Below are positions 45,351-57,032 of a stretch of DNA of 64,000 nt, in pieces. The stretch covers positions 1,944,501-2,008,500 of the forward strand of contig WPIO01000074.1 of NCBI GenBank assembly GCA_009760855.2. The letters are read 5' to 3'. Each line of letters starts with the position of its first letter. The first letter of the stretch is position 1. Under the pieces are notes generated by a model. The model made no database searches, had not been told where the DNA came from, and saw only the letters and a program-made list of their open reading frames with translations. The translations under genes were made by a program, and so were the position numbers. Source of the DNA: Cristatella mucedo (taxonomy: Eukaryota > Bryozoa > Phylactolaemata > Cristatellidae).

Positions 45351-46359
45351 ATACGTGTATATATGTAAACCTTGCCTGTATTAGGACGATCGCTAAATGC
45401 AAAAAATAGCAACAGTGAGCAGTAGTGATATAAACATCACTAAATATATAAATATCTCTATCAATATCAATCTATCTATCGATACTCAATCGGACTTACA
45501 CCATAAGTATTTTACCTGAAATTAATGATGAGACAATAATTGATAAGTGCTGCTGAAGAGTAGCTTGCTGATTGGACACGGCCAGTGAGATGCTTGGTTG
45601 AAAGCTTCGGATGTGTACTGTTAGTTATGCAACAGCTAAACCTGTTTGCATTGCCCACAATTAATTGTATAGTTGCCCACCGTGCTCGTGGCGGGCTCAG
45701 TCTTACGAAGGGCACTTGGAAATTCACGAGTTCTCAGTGTGCACATACGATGTCTCGGTAACAAGCAAGGATGCAGGCATCAGTTGCTAACAAAGAAATG
45801 TAGGCAGCTGCAAACTGTGGCGTCCCATCTCAGACCTGACCGAGTCGGGAGGAAGGATGGGAGATAGTGAGGGAGGCAGAAAGGAAGGGCAAGGTGCAAA
45901 GTGGACGGTTGCCAATAAGTCACACAGGCTCGAAGCACAGCTGGTCGACATGGCTTGCCTCTATTTTAAGCAGGCTTCTCACCTGCGGCCACCGGCCGTG
46001 CTAGCTCACGACAGAACCTACTTGTTGTGGGCTGGGTAGATGAAAGTGAGGTCGGACTAGGTGGGGCCTTTCGGATCCAGCGTTTGTTGAGGACTAGTAT
46101 TCACTGGTCTCAAGGAGCGGATCGAGGCTCTCCACCCGGCGGTCCAAACCCCTCCCCCCACCGACCCCCTTCGAGGCCAGGTGCTAACTTTCTCTGTCTG
46201 TCTTGCTAAGGCCAGCGGACCGGCCTTTGCCTCTACACGTCTGTCTAGAGCCGCTGTTTCTGTTTGTCTGTCTACGTCAGTTTCTGTCTCTCGGTTTGCT
46301 TTTTGTCTCTGTCGACTGCTGTTGGCTGTCTGTCAACCTCTGCCACAACTCTGTGAATC
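45351..46359. other. Single-copy sequence, nothing secure
   Basis: A short TATCTATC/ATATAT patch lies at 45,440-45,485. No gene is supported. Confidence 0.4.
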
Positions 46360-46416
46360 TCCTCTGTCTCTCTCTGTCTCTCTGCTCTCTGTCTCTGTCT
46401 CTCTCTCTGTCTCTCG

Positions 46417-46453
<37 letters not shown>

Positions 46454-46464
46454 CTCTCTCTCTG

Positions 46465-46556
<92 letters not shown>

Positions 46557-46580
46557 ACTCTCTCTCTCTCTCTCTCTCTC
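46360..46580 (+). repeat. (CT)n microsatellite with (CTGTCT)n shoulder
   Basis: CTCTGTCT-type units to about 46,470, then an almost pure CT run to 46,551, GTTACT, and CT again to 46,580. Confidence 0.95.
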
Positions 46581-46769
46581 AGCTTAGGTCGGAGATCCTT
46601 ATTGAGATCTTGTAGTTGAGCTGATAATACTCGCCCGTGTCACTTTTTAACGAAAATTAAAGTGACATTCGGACTTGCTACATGAATGGCCATGGCTTCT
46701 AGCACTACGTTGTGAGTCCATCAGCCAGGTCAGCCCCATTTGAGCTCCAGGTGCGCTTAGCATTGAAAT

Positions 46770-46850
46770 CGGAGCAACGGATTCGAACCTATGGATGAAT
46801 GGGTCTAAAGCATTTTGCGATCAACAGTTAGCTAGTCAGGTGCGGCCCGG
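46770..46850 (-). mobile_element. tRNA-like relic
   Basis: The complement of 46,779-46,789 is a perfect B-box GGTTCGAATCC. Upstream on that strand lies GACTAGCTAACTGTTGATCGC, a poor A-box. The T-arm does not pair, so this is not a functional tRNA; a SINE head relic is more likely. Confidence 0.35.
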
Positions 46851-47479
46851 AAATTGTTTCTAGAAAGGTATCCATTTTCCTTCATTGCCGCTTTAGGGTG
46901 GCTCTGAACACCGTATGCCGTATGTGTACACCAATTGTAAATAAAAATAATATCAACTAGATGCAGACCTAGAGTGAAAACTATGCATTCGAGTGGCAAA
47001 GATGAGTAAGTGCTCTCCTATCTGTACTCTGCTGACAAGTCGCTTTGCATGCAAATTCTGTTGCAATAAGGACCCGACCGTTTACCTTCATCATATCTCT
47101 GTCAACAGCAGTCGACAAACTTGAATTGTGGTACCAATGGAGCAGTTTGCATATTGCATGGTGCATTTTATGTCTTGGTATCCTTGAATCAACGAATCGA
47201 GCTGGCCTGCGGCTTGATCTCCGAGCTAGCACCTCAAGGCTGGACACAGCTGACACAGCCGTTCGTGCCACCAGGTCTGTATATATTTTCCAAGCGACTG
47301 CGTAGTGAATGAGACACAGATATTCAAACCATGGTCAGACGTCACTTTCCGACCTGGCATGCATGTAAGTCCGACTGGCTCACTGACACACTGATGCCAC
47401 TAAACGCTGTATTAGCTCGTTCTTTATCAGCTAGAAGCTTGAGAAACAGATCACGTTATTTGATGCGTTTCATCCTTTA
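46851..47479. other. Single-copy sequence, nothing secure
   Basis: Open plus frames at 47,045-47,312 overlap in two phases without splice or domain support. Confidence 0.35.
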
Positions 47480-47770
47480 ATAGTAATAATAATAATACAC
47501 GTGCTATGATGCCCTCGAGTAGGAACACAGCCTCTTTTCAAGTACTTAATATTTGCTGCAAAGGAAGCACATTCAACAGGATAGTGGTAGAAGGCTCAAA
47601 AAACTATTCGAAAACCATGGTTAGGGGTTGCATGCATAGGGTGAGCATGCAAGTATGATTAGTGGCAGCATGTACAGTGTCAGCACGAATAAGCAAACAA
47701 TGAACGATTCATAAGACTCCACTAAATAGATAAGCAGATAATTTCGTTTTCCTTTTTTTAATGTTATCAT
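47480..47770 (-). mobile_element. LINE1 3' end fragment
   Basis: AGTAATAATAATAATACACGTG tail, then ATGCCCTCGAGTAGGAACAC (decayed stem-loop), TTTGCTGCAAAGGAAGCAC, CCATGGTTAGGGGTTGCATGCATAGG and GCAGCATGTACAGTGTCAGCACG, all in LINE1 order. Confidence 0.8.
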
Positions 47771-48225
47771 GTCAGGGTGGTCTTTTTGCTCTCCTGTGCT
47801 TACTTGGCTATCTGTGCATGATTCAATTCATCCATATTGGCTAAATGCCTTGCCACGCATTGGCTACTGATGTCCTTATACTTGGTTTAGCCTGCTTGCT
47901 AACGCATGACAGTTGTTAGTATGTGTATGTTAGAGGTCTTTAGTGTAAGTATCCTGCGGTATATATATCTCTGTGTGTGTGTGTGTGTGCATGCTTTTAA
48001 ATATAAGATTGATCGCTTTTGCAAGAATGAAAGTATGCAGGTCGCTAGCCATAGCATACTGACACTTAAAGTAGAGGTCAAGCTTCTGGAAACAGACTAA
48101 GTTCTCTTATGGTGCCATACAGCCAGCATTTGGTACAAATATTGCCAACATAGGGCCAAATTCATTTGTGCTAATGCTGCCAGTGATAACCATGTCGCGG
48201 CTAATTCTGTATATATAATTCCTTA
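47771..48225. other. Single-copy sequence up to the duplication edge
   Basis: A short (GT)n run lies at about 47,973-47,989. Copy B similarity starts at 48,226 (ACTGTACATGCGAAGG), immediately after TAATTCCTT. Confidence 0.5.
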
Positions 48226-50269
48226 CTGTACATGCGAAGGAAGCATCCACCAAAGATATTCTTTGAAAACTATGATCACCAGAGTTATTTAGTGCTACAA
48301 GCTTTACTGCTGGTTTAGCTGATTAGCGAAATAGGTGCTGCTTAAATGCCGTGCAAATCAACCAAGGTTTAGCTGCTCCAGTACATCATAAAGAAACGTG
48401 AAACGAAGTTCTTTACAGGACGAAAATCCCCCGTGTAAATTCCACTTAGATTCAAGAAGCGTTGCTGCTGCTCTGCTTGCATGCATGGCTTTACTCCAAG
48501 TAACTCAAAATAAAAATGTTGTAGGCCTTCGCATGGCCTGTTGGTGCTCGAATTTGGCTCTGAATAGGCATCGCTGCCACTATAGCACCTACTGAGCACT
48601 TCGATATTCATCAAGGGAGATCCTGTATTCCTTGAGCGTCTTACCTGGGACACAACGACAGCTGTTCTGGCTCCATCGCTTGCAGGAGGAGGTACAGCAG
48701 CTTCTACAGTGAGCGATGCCGAACTGGTTTGAGATCCGTTCACAACTATGAAGGAACAAGTATTTTTTACCGTAGGAGAACATTCTGCTGCCGACTCTAC
48801 GTATAGGTGTCAACTTGCAAGCAGCATCCAGAGCAATAGATAGACACATGCTCGATTCTTCTCATCAAAAGATCACATTTACAACCGATGTGTTAAAATT
48901 CTTTGAAGATTCGTCGCCTTCATACAAATACATTTTTGTTATCTTTTAAATGAAATGGGGTGCTTGTGAAACCTTTATTGAGATATATTTGATAGTGCTT
49001 AGCGGTTGAGAATAGAAGCGACAATATGTAAATTGTCTAATGATATGTGAGCTTTAAACACTTCCATAGCCACGCTCTATGCAACTTTGGGTTATCATGT
49101 TCCCCAAACCGGTTTGTAACTTGTACTTTACACCCTGAAACTTCTGGATCATTCTGCTCTGATATGCTGTACGTATTCTTAAATAAAATAGTGAAGTCCT
49201 TTTAAATACCCGTAGACCTTTTGTTATGTCATTCACTTGCCCGCTCGGACCACCTCGTATACCTTTCACGATCACAATCCTGATCAAAATATCACTGGAA
49301 ATTACTAATTTTTCAAAGGAAAATATGTATTCTGCTCTGTTTCGCAACACCCAAGTAAGTAATCATTTATGTCTTCGAATAAGCAGTTAAGGTAGCAATA
49401 GCTTGAAGTCGTCCAGGCACACTGAAATATTACATTTGGTTGAGACTTTCGAAGCAATTCTCTTCCAGTTAAATACGCTTGACTACTGGCTTTTATCGGG
49501 GTTTAGTATCATTCATAAAATTCTACAAGGTAATTAGGCTGATATCATGAAAAACTTTGAGCGATTTCTGATGCACACTTCAAGCCGCCGGTTACTTAGA
49601 CGTCATTATCAATAGAATACAGCCTTTCGCTGATATTGCACAAAATATCTCGTGTATCTCTTCGAATGATTGGACGGTAGAGAGGAATACTTTATTAGTG
49701 TATATTCCAGACGTTTTCTTCATACCACCTCTGCATTCTTGAGTCCATCAAGACTCATCAGCAAATGATTGCTTCTCATTTTTACCAAATTGACAAAAGC
49801 TCACATTGACTGTGATTGGTTAGCCATTGAATGTTGAGCCCATTAGACGACGCCAAGTAATGACTAAAATCAATCACGGATTAAAGAAAATATAAAAAAG
49901 TATAAGGCAGTCTGATACACGCAGTTCCACTGCCTGTGACCAAGCAAACACTCATCCATTGAAATACCATAGCACAATTATTTTTATTCTGTGCATTTTA
50001 GAAAACTAATGGAATAATGCCAACAACGAGAAAGAAAGATCACGATGCCGGCAATTCCTTGTTTTACATGTGAATGGGTTAATAGCTGAGTCAGATGTAA
50101 CGCGTTTCTTGATTGAAACCACACTGATTCACTATCGATCGCTGCATTTCTTTAATGCCCGGCATCCGAAAGATTTGAAGCAAAGCTAACCGATTCAAGT
50201 CGGAGCAGTTAGTGGTACAGTGCCTAATCTAATTATGGAGTCTTTATAATAGTTATACTAGAGCACGAC

Positions 50270-50410
50270 AAAAAGAGTACTTAAAACTAGTCACAAAACC
50301 TTGAAGTCGGTGCGTTACTTGATAGGGAGCTAGTATGGGTCAGCGAAAGAGTCGAATGTAGCGATTGAGACGATCATGCCAGACAAGCCAGGCTTCAGCA
50401 TATTGCAATA
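50270..50410 (-). mobile_element. LINE1 relic (copy B)
   Basis: Counterpart of 2,225-2,400 with a few substitutions. Confidence 0.5.
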
Positions 50411-50869
50411 TATGTCCATTTTCACACCTATAATTACCCTCTTTCGCATATATTATTTATTTCATTATTGCCAGCTGCATCGAGATCATCCCATTCAGGC
50501 AAGACAGAGCCAATAATAATGGGCTGATGAGATTCAACTAATACCAAAAACTTTTGGCTAAGTCAGTCATGTGACTATGAGTGACTTTAAAGTGTGGCCT
50601 TGCGTGTTGCTGAAAATTAAGGTGTTTTCAACAGCTGCCTAAATTTTCAAAGCATAATTCAGAAGACTTCTTCTCCAGCTTGCCATCTCGTCCAATTTCG
50701 ATGTAAGATTAGGAGCCGTCTTTCGCAGTGGCTCGCAAAACATTTAACTAGGTCCATCGTTCGGTTTCGGCGTTACTGTTGTAATTCTCTTTTTGCAGGG
50801 CTACTAAGGATAGCTATTAGGCCACTGTAGTGGGCTATGAATAATAATGCAAGGCTAGTTTTTCAAGTC

Positions 50870-51430
50870 CAATAGGTTTGACCACGTTTCTCTTTTGCTG
50901 AAAGAGCTAGGATGGCTGCCGGTTGATCAACAGATACAGAGCAAAGCTCTTACACTGACCCACAAGGCCTGCCACTGCTCTGCTCCTACGTTCGAAGCTG
51001 AACTGCTGCACCAGGTTCAGCCTCTTCGCGCCCCCGAGTCCTATGTGGGCAATCAATTAGCCGTTCCATTCTCTGCTTAAAGATTGTTGGCTACGTAAGC
51101 TTTAGCTCTGCAGGTCGTAAACTGTGGAGCTCGCTTCCACAATTCTCACGCAAAACGACAACTACTCTCCCGCTGCTGACTATAGCTCATCCTTTTCAGC
51201 GGTCCTAAGCTGCTACGTCAATGATACTCACTACCTCAACTGCTCTCCTGACTCTGCTGTGCTTCCCACTTGCTCTTTGTTGTGCGAGACGAAGTCTGTT
51301 GGCTACCGATTGCGTACCGAAACCCACTGGGGATGTGAGTGGACTATACGAGAGTGTCCTGCATTACACTCACATAATCTTTATGGCTTTGCAGAGTTAC
51401 AGACGGAGATGCATTACATTATGTTTTACT
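50870..51430 (+). mobile_element. LINE2 3' fragment (copy B)
   Basis: Counterpart of 2,845-3,405. The frame from 50,895 reads LKELGWLPVDQQIQSKALTL and then RAPESYVGNQLAVPF, slightly better preserved than in copy A, before a stop. Confidence 0.75.
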
Positions 51431-51674
51431 ATCCTTATTATTCCCAAATACTTACTCGAATCGGAGCATAGTTTAAGGCCTACATTGCCTAACTTTCTCC
51501 TGAAAAACATATTGTCTAAGTGAATTACAATCATAAAGTTGAGCTGAGTCAACTAATAGCCGCGATTCATTAAATGGCAGAACAGCCCTGGAGTCAACAC
51601 ATAAAAACTTTGAATGTTTGCACTTGGCTTGGATTGACTTGGATTAGTTAAAGCAGCGTTGCTGCAGATCACCA

Positions 51675-51848
51675 GTTCGTAAGCCATGATGTCATACTGG
51701 GTAAAGAGGTTGGTTTTCACGACCGAGGTCGTGGTTTTGAATCCTTAGTTGGGCAATCCTTTATTGTCACTGCTAGCCGTGGCGATAGCCTTAAAGTTTC
51801 TTCTGTTGCTATACAAAAGAGGCAATTAAATCAGCTAATATTTATTAG
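51675..51848 (+). mobile_element. SINE1 copy (copy B)
   Basis: Counterpart of 3,641-3,811; same insertion site. Confidence 0.8.
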
Positions 51849-51934
51849 TTTTTAGCAGAACTACATACGAATCGGATGGCCATTTCCTCATTATGCGCCA
51901 TGTTGCTGGGTAAGATTTTATGACATGCTAAATA

Positions 51935-52610
51935 ATAATAATATTAATAACAATAAAAAAACTTGATAAAGCGTCTTCAGAGAACTTAATCTCTTTCTAG
52001 GCGCTTTGCATTTTCTGTAAGGAAACACGATTGCATGATAAGTCAAGATAACATGCGTAATAAACAATATGGATTGCATGGTTAGGGGTGACATGCACAG
52101 TGTCAGCATGCAAGTGTGATTACTGGCAGCATGCGACAACGTCAGCACGAATAAGCACATACGAGATGAATAACGGGAACCCACTAAATTTTGTCATAAG
52201 TAGGTGCGTTTGAAATTACTTTTTTAATGTGGTCAAGTCAAGGGATATCGTGACGCAAGTCGGAAGTGAGTTCCAGGCTTTTGGAGTGTATAAACTAAAT
52301 CCTTGGTCTCCAAAGGATTTGAGGTTTTTACGAGGCAAAGGTAAACAGTTAGATTCCGAAGTGCGGGTGGTACGATGCCTAGCCTGGTGGACCAGTAGAT
52401 CTGATAAGTTGGTTTGAGTGAAAGGATGAAGGGACCTAAAAGTGATGACAATACCATGAAGTCGATCCATTGCTTGAATGGTAGGCAGTGCTGGTGGTCC
52501 AGAATTGGTTTGACGTGGCAACTGCGATGCTCATTACAAACAAGTCTACCTGCAAAGTTTGGCACAGCCGCAAGTGTCTGATTTCATGAAACTTAGGCCT
52601 GCTTGAAAGT
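51935..52610 (-). mobile_element. LINE1 3' end (copy B)
   Basis: Counterpart of 3,898-4,575, with the terminal stem-loop at about 51,975-52,005. Confidence 0.8.
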
Positions 52611-52940
52611 AAGCCGCGATATGAACGCCAAATTTAAGATGATTCCGTTTTCCTGCTATTTCAAATGGCACGGCTTTTGTCTCTTTCATCTCGCTGAGCC
52701 AGCAGCTATTCATGGGGAATCGCCTTTTGAATTACAGCTCACTTGCCTGTAGCTCGAAATGTTTATTCCACATTTTGATTAGTAATCGAAAAATAAATCC
52801 TTTCCTGTTGTAAGCTTCAGAGAACATGTAGTGGCATGACGTTCTCAAAAAGGTGAAAGCCTGCGTTAATAAGAGGTAAATTTCAAATGTTCGTGCTAAT
52901 TATTCTAGCCTCTAAATGCAAAGACAAAATTTGAGATGTT

Positions 52941-53225
52941 AAATGGAATGTAATTTAATGTATCTCAGTCAGTAAGTCCACAAAGTCATAAAGACCATGT
53001 GGGTGTTACGCAGGAGAGTTTGGTATAGCGAACTCACAGCCTAAGCGGCTTTCGGTACGCATTCAGTAGCCAACAGACTTCGTCTCACGCAACAAAGAGA
53101 AAGTGGGAAACATAGCAGAGTTAGGAGAGCAGTTGAGGTAGTGAATAGCATATAAGTAGCAGTTCAGGACCGCTTGAAAAGATGTGTCATAGTCGGCAGT
53201 TGGAGAGTAGCTGTCGTTGCGTAAG
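52941..53225 (-). mobile_element. LINE2 3' fragment present only in copy B
   Basis: The reverse complement contains CTTACGCAACGACAGCTACTC, TACCGAAAGCCGCTTAGGCTGTG and a tail GAGATACATTAAATTACATTCC. Copy A is uninterrupted at the matching place (about 4,890-4,896, GAGATGTTAGAGCG). This is therefore an insertion younger than the segmental duplication, or a precise loss from copy A. Confidence 0.85.
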
Positions 53226-55004
53226 AAGCGAATTATCCATAACACTGTGGCCAATATGTTGCACGATCATTGAGTAACTAGCGACACTGGCAGTGTTGAA
53301 AAATTAGTGTTCAGATGTCATTGAATGACAGACTCATTCTTATCAAGGATTACTACAAATTAGACCACTTTGGATTACGAATAATACAAGTATTACATGA
53401 GAGTTATGCCGCTTTTTACAACATGATTCTGTGGCGGCGACTAAACACTGAGGAGATTTTAAAGAATCTCTATTCAGCTTTTGAGAACACTGATAACGAT
53501 ATTTTACTTGTTTATTCAATGAAAATATTTAAAATTCAATATTTATATTTGACTTGTTTCACATTACTTGAGAATTGGCTGGGTCGTACTACTTGGATAT
53601 TTAAAAATACTAGGCCGAAACGGTTATTGTCGTCTGGTCGTCGGCCGTTATAGCGTAGCATATCCATGAAAACTATTCCAGTTCTACCGTTTTTCATGGT
53701 CATAGTCTTTGCCTTTAAGTAGCCAAGTCCGGTACACATTATGGAAAGGAGGTATTTCAATCGGTTAGTAACACAACGCCCTCACTAGTCAAAGGATGGC
53801 ACGACAAGACAATTCAAACATGCGGTTCAAATGCAGTGAGAAGCCTGTAGTTTATTATAACTTTTTTCAAGCGTCGTGTGAGTGGATATCGCGCCCTGGT
53901 TTGGCCCACGGGTAAGTGGTGTCGCTTCGAAGACCAATTAAGTGGGTAACAGCTGATCTCCCCCGGCATATTCGATGCGCCTTGATAGATTAATTAATTC
54001 GTCTTATGCGACTAAATAGATGAATTATATTATATTTCCTTTGATAGTAATTATATTATATAATTATATTTCGTTTGATACCAAAATATAGGTTAGTAGT
54101 AGTTTCCAGAATTTGAGTGCACAAAAACTAAATGCAAGGCTCCAAAGAATTTGTAGTCAGTGGGAAATGTAAGTAAATAAAGTAGAAAGGTGTAAATAAA
54201 GTTGAATTACGTCAGATCTGATAGTGAGAAGAAAACTGAATGTAATCATGATTAAGGCCCAGGACTACAGCGTTTGACTGCGATAGCTGGGGGACATTGG
54301 CTTCATAAGCTGCCGCCTAAGGTTATGGACCAGGAAATAGACTAATAATTTAAGGGAGCTATAAAAATAAATCCTCTCATTTGTGTACATCCATTTGCTC
54401 GCCAGTTCTTCTCCGCCTTGGCCTGGCCTCCCTTTATCGATGATACTCTCTGATTATGTACGGAGAATAGGTAAGTCCCTGCACGTACTGGCTGCCAGCT
54501 GCCGATCCTAGCCGACTCTGCCAGTCCTACCCGGCTGAATGCAATCAAACAACTCAGCTTCATCCACGACCCTGCTGACTCAACTTTTGTGGAATATCGC
54601 CATACGAGAAGACTTGTCCGATGAGTTTCTGATAGGGGATTTCACAGGTTCGTATTTTATTGGTTAAGCTAGGCTATATATATGACCATGACAGGTATAT
54701 GGTTAGGGTTTAGGTTCTCTGCAGAGACCTTACTTGACTCTCGGCGATGCGATGATTGCTTGTTTATATTCACGGCTCTGCCGAGAAGCAGGAGATTCAG
54801 TTTTAAAGTTTAGGCCGCTGAACTGTAAACAGTGGTTCTCAATCTTCCTATTTGCGCGACTCTCTAATATAGTTCCTTATGTTGTGGCGAACCCGTCCCA
54901 TTACATTATTTTGTGCGAAATGTGGAAATGCATGTTTTGCGATGGTCTTAGTCGACAGCTGAGAAAGGGTCGTTAGATCTCCCAAAGGGATCGCGACCAG
55001 CAGG

Positions 55005-55400
55005 TTACAAACCGCTGGTTTAGTGTTAGGAAAATAAATTACCTGTTCCATTATTTCGCTTAAAGACCGTTGGCGACACAAGCTTTAGCTCTGCAGGTCA
55101 TAGACTGTAAAACTCACTTCCACAATTCTTACGCAAAGACAACTACTCTCATGGGGCCGACTATGGCACATCCTTTTCAGCGGTCCTGAGCTGCCATGGT
55201 ACGCATTACGTCAACTGCTCTCCTGAATCTGCTGTTCTTATCACTTTCTCTTTGTTGTGCGAGCCGAAGTCTGTTGGCTACCGAATGCGTACCGAAAGCC
55301 GCTTAGGCTGTTAGTGCGCCATACAAAACTCTCCTGCGTAATATTCAAATAGTATTTATGACATAGTTAAGTTACTGAGGGAGATCCGTTACATTACGGC
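55005..55400 (+). mobile_element. LINE2 3' fragment (copy B)
   Basis: Counterpart of 6,690-7,050. The segment TCTTTGTTGTGCGAGCCGAAGTCTG is closer to other LINE2 copies than copy A is. Confidence 0.75.
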
Positions 55401-56707
55401 AGTTCGATTTATGGCTTTGCACATATGCGACGACGCCTTATGCGCCAGACTGTTTTTTCACTGTGGCCAGAAAGACGGAATGTGTAGCCCGAAAGGAGGG
55501 GAAGCAGCAGCGTCAGTAGCAGCGAGAGATTCCGGGTGGGGCGTGGGTCGAGAAGTAGGTCGAGTGCGTAACGTATGGAGTACCAATGCGTGCATGCAGA
55601 AGGCAAGTGTCAGCAGCGGCGGCGCCGACGGTGGCGCCGCCGCGCGAGGGCAGCAGAGGCTTGTCTAGATAGATGCACGAGAGCTGGGCCTGCGAAGCGC
55701 GGCCGCTACAGCGAGCGAGCGAATAAGCGGGCCAGTGAGCGAGCGCTCGATTAACCGGCGAACCCGTTTTGAGCTTTTGCCACGAAGAGGAGGCAGGAGA
55801 CGGGCAGACGCGCTAACCGCCCTCTGGCGGCGCCGCGAGAGTAGTTCCGGAGTAGCGGGCTCGACGGGAATATTGAGAGCCAGACGGTGAGCACTCGTCG
55901 CCTCCGCGTGCGTGCTCACGTGGTCGGTGTCGCGCCGCACTGCTCATCCGAAGGCAGTCGTCTGAATTCGAATTGAAGCTCTGGCGATGGAGCGGCTGCT
56001 GAGTGACGATCGGGGTGCTGCGGCTTCTTCCGCTGGGGCGAATGGGAGTCTGCACCGGCATGGCTTCCGGTTGTTTCCTCTGAAGCAGCGCCCAAGGGAC
56101 AGGGGCCAGTCCCGTGCGTTCGTCATGGCGGGCGAACCTTTTTGAAGAGAGCGGTGGATGGAGCTGAACTAGACGCTTGGCAGAATTTAGCGCTTGTGGG
56201 TCGAGTTCGTCAAAAGAATTCCCTCTCCAAACTTGCTGTACTAATCGGTACAGCTTACGCTTACGAATCGTCAAATGCAATCCGTCCCGTAAAGTCGTCG
56301 TGGCAGCAGCGCCACACAGTGCACCGAACCAGCTCGCTTTTCTCTTGACTTTCCGTGGCCGCAAGCTTTGCAGAGGCCTGGCCTGAACGCACAATGGCTC
56401 GATCTGTTCGCCGCGTGTTCTCTAATTGGGCTTTTTTTAATGAGGAGATCTGGCGGCCTGCAGCAGCGGCAGCAGAAGAGCAGAAAAACTAGGGCACAGG
56501 GCTACCGACGTAGCGGCAGCGGCGGCGGCTTCGGTGGCGGTGGTGGCGTCTGCGCGTGGCAGACGGCGACATGAGGCAACGGCGTTGGCTCGCTCTCTAT
56601 ACCGTCCTTCTACCGTCTGGCGTTCCCAACTGTCCGCGACGGCAAGCGTGAGTCTGAGCTTGTCTCCCGATAATAATTGATAGGAAAACGCCCTCGCATT
56701 CTTTCTC

Positions 56708-56960
56708 GCAGAAGCTGCAGGCCCGGTGATTAAATTTGGCGTCGACACGGTAGCTCACGGAGAACTGTAGGACAGCTTGCCGTCCGCAGAATGATCGGTT
56801 GATGGGCTCAAATTAACGCAATATCGTTTCCACCGATTTCGCGCGGCATCGTCGACGGCAGTTGGTTTATTTAGCGTCTGCCGGCAGACGGCCATCTGGC
56901 GACGAAATGTGCAATTCGCGGCACACCGACGCCACTTGGACTCGTTTGCAGTCGCTTGCT
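56708..56960. other. Copy B-specific 253-bp GC-rich block
   Basis: Lies between CTTTC and CCGGCCGC where copy A joins the flanks directly (about 8,357). No target-site duplication or family match is seen, so a deletion in copy A is as likely as an insertion in copy B. Confidence 0.7.
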
Positions 56961-57032
56961 CCGGCCGCCCGAACAGCAGAAGCGGTGGAATCTCGAGGGG
57001 AAAACCAGCGGCCTCAGAGTGAAGCACCTAGA

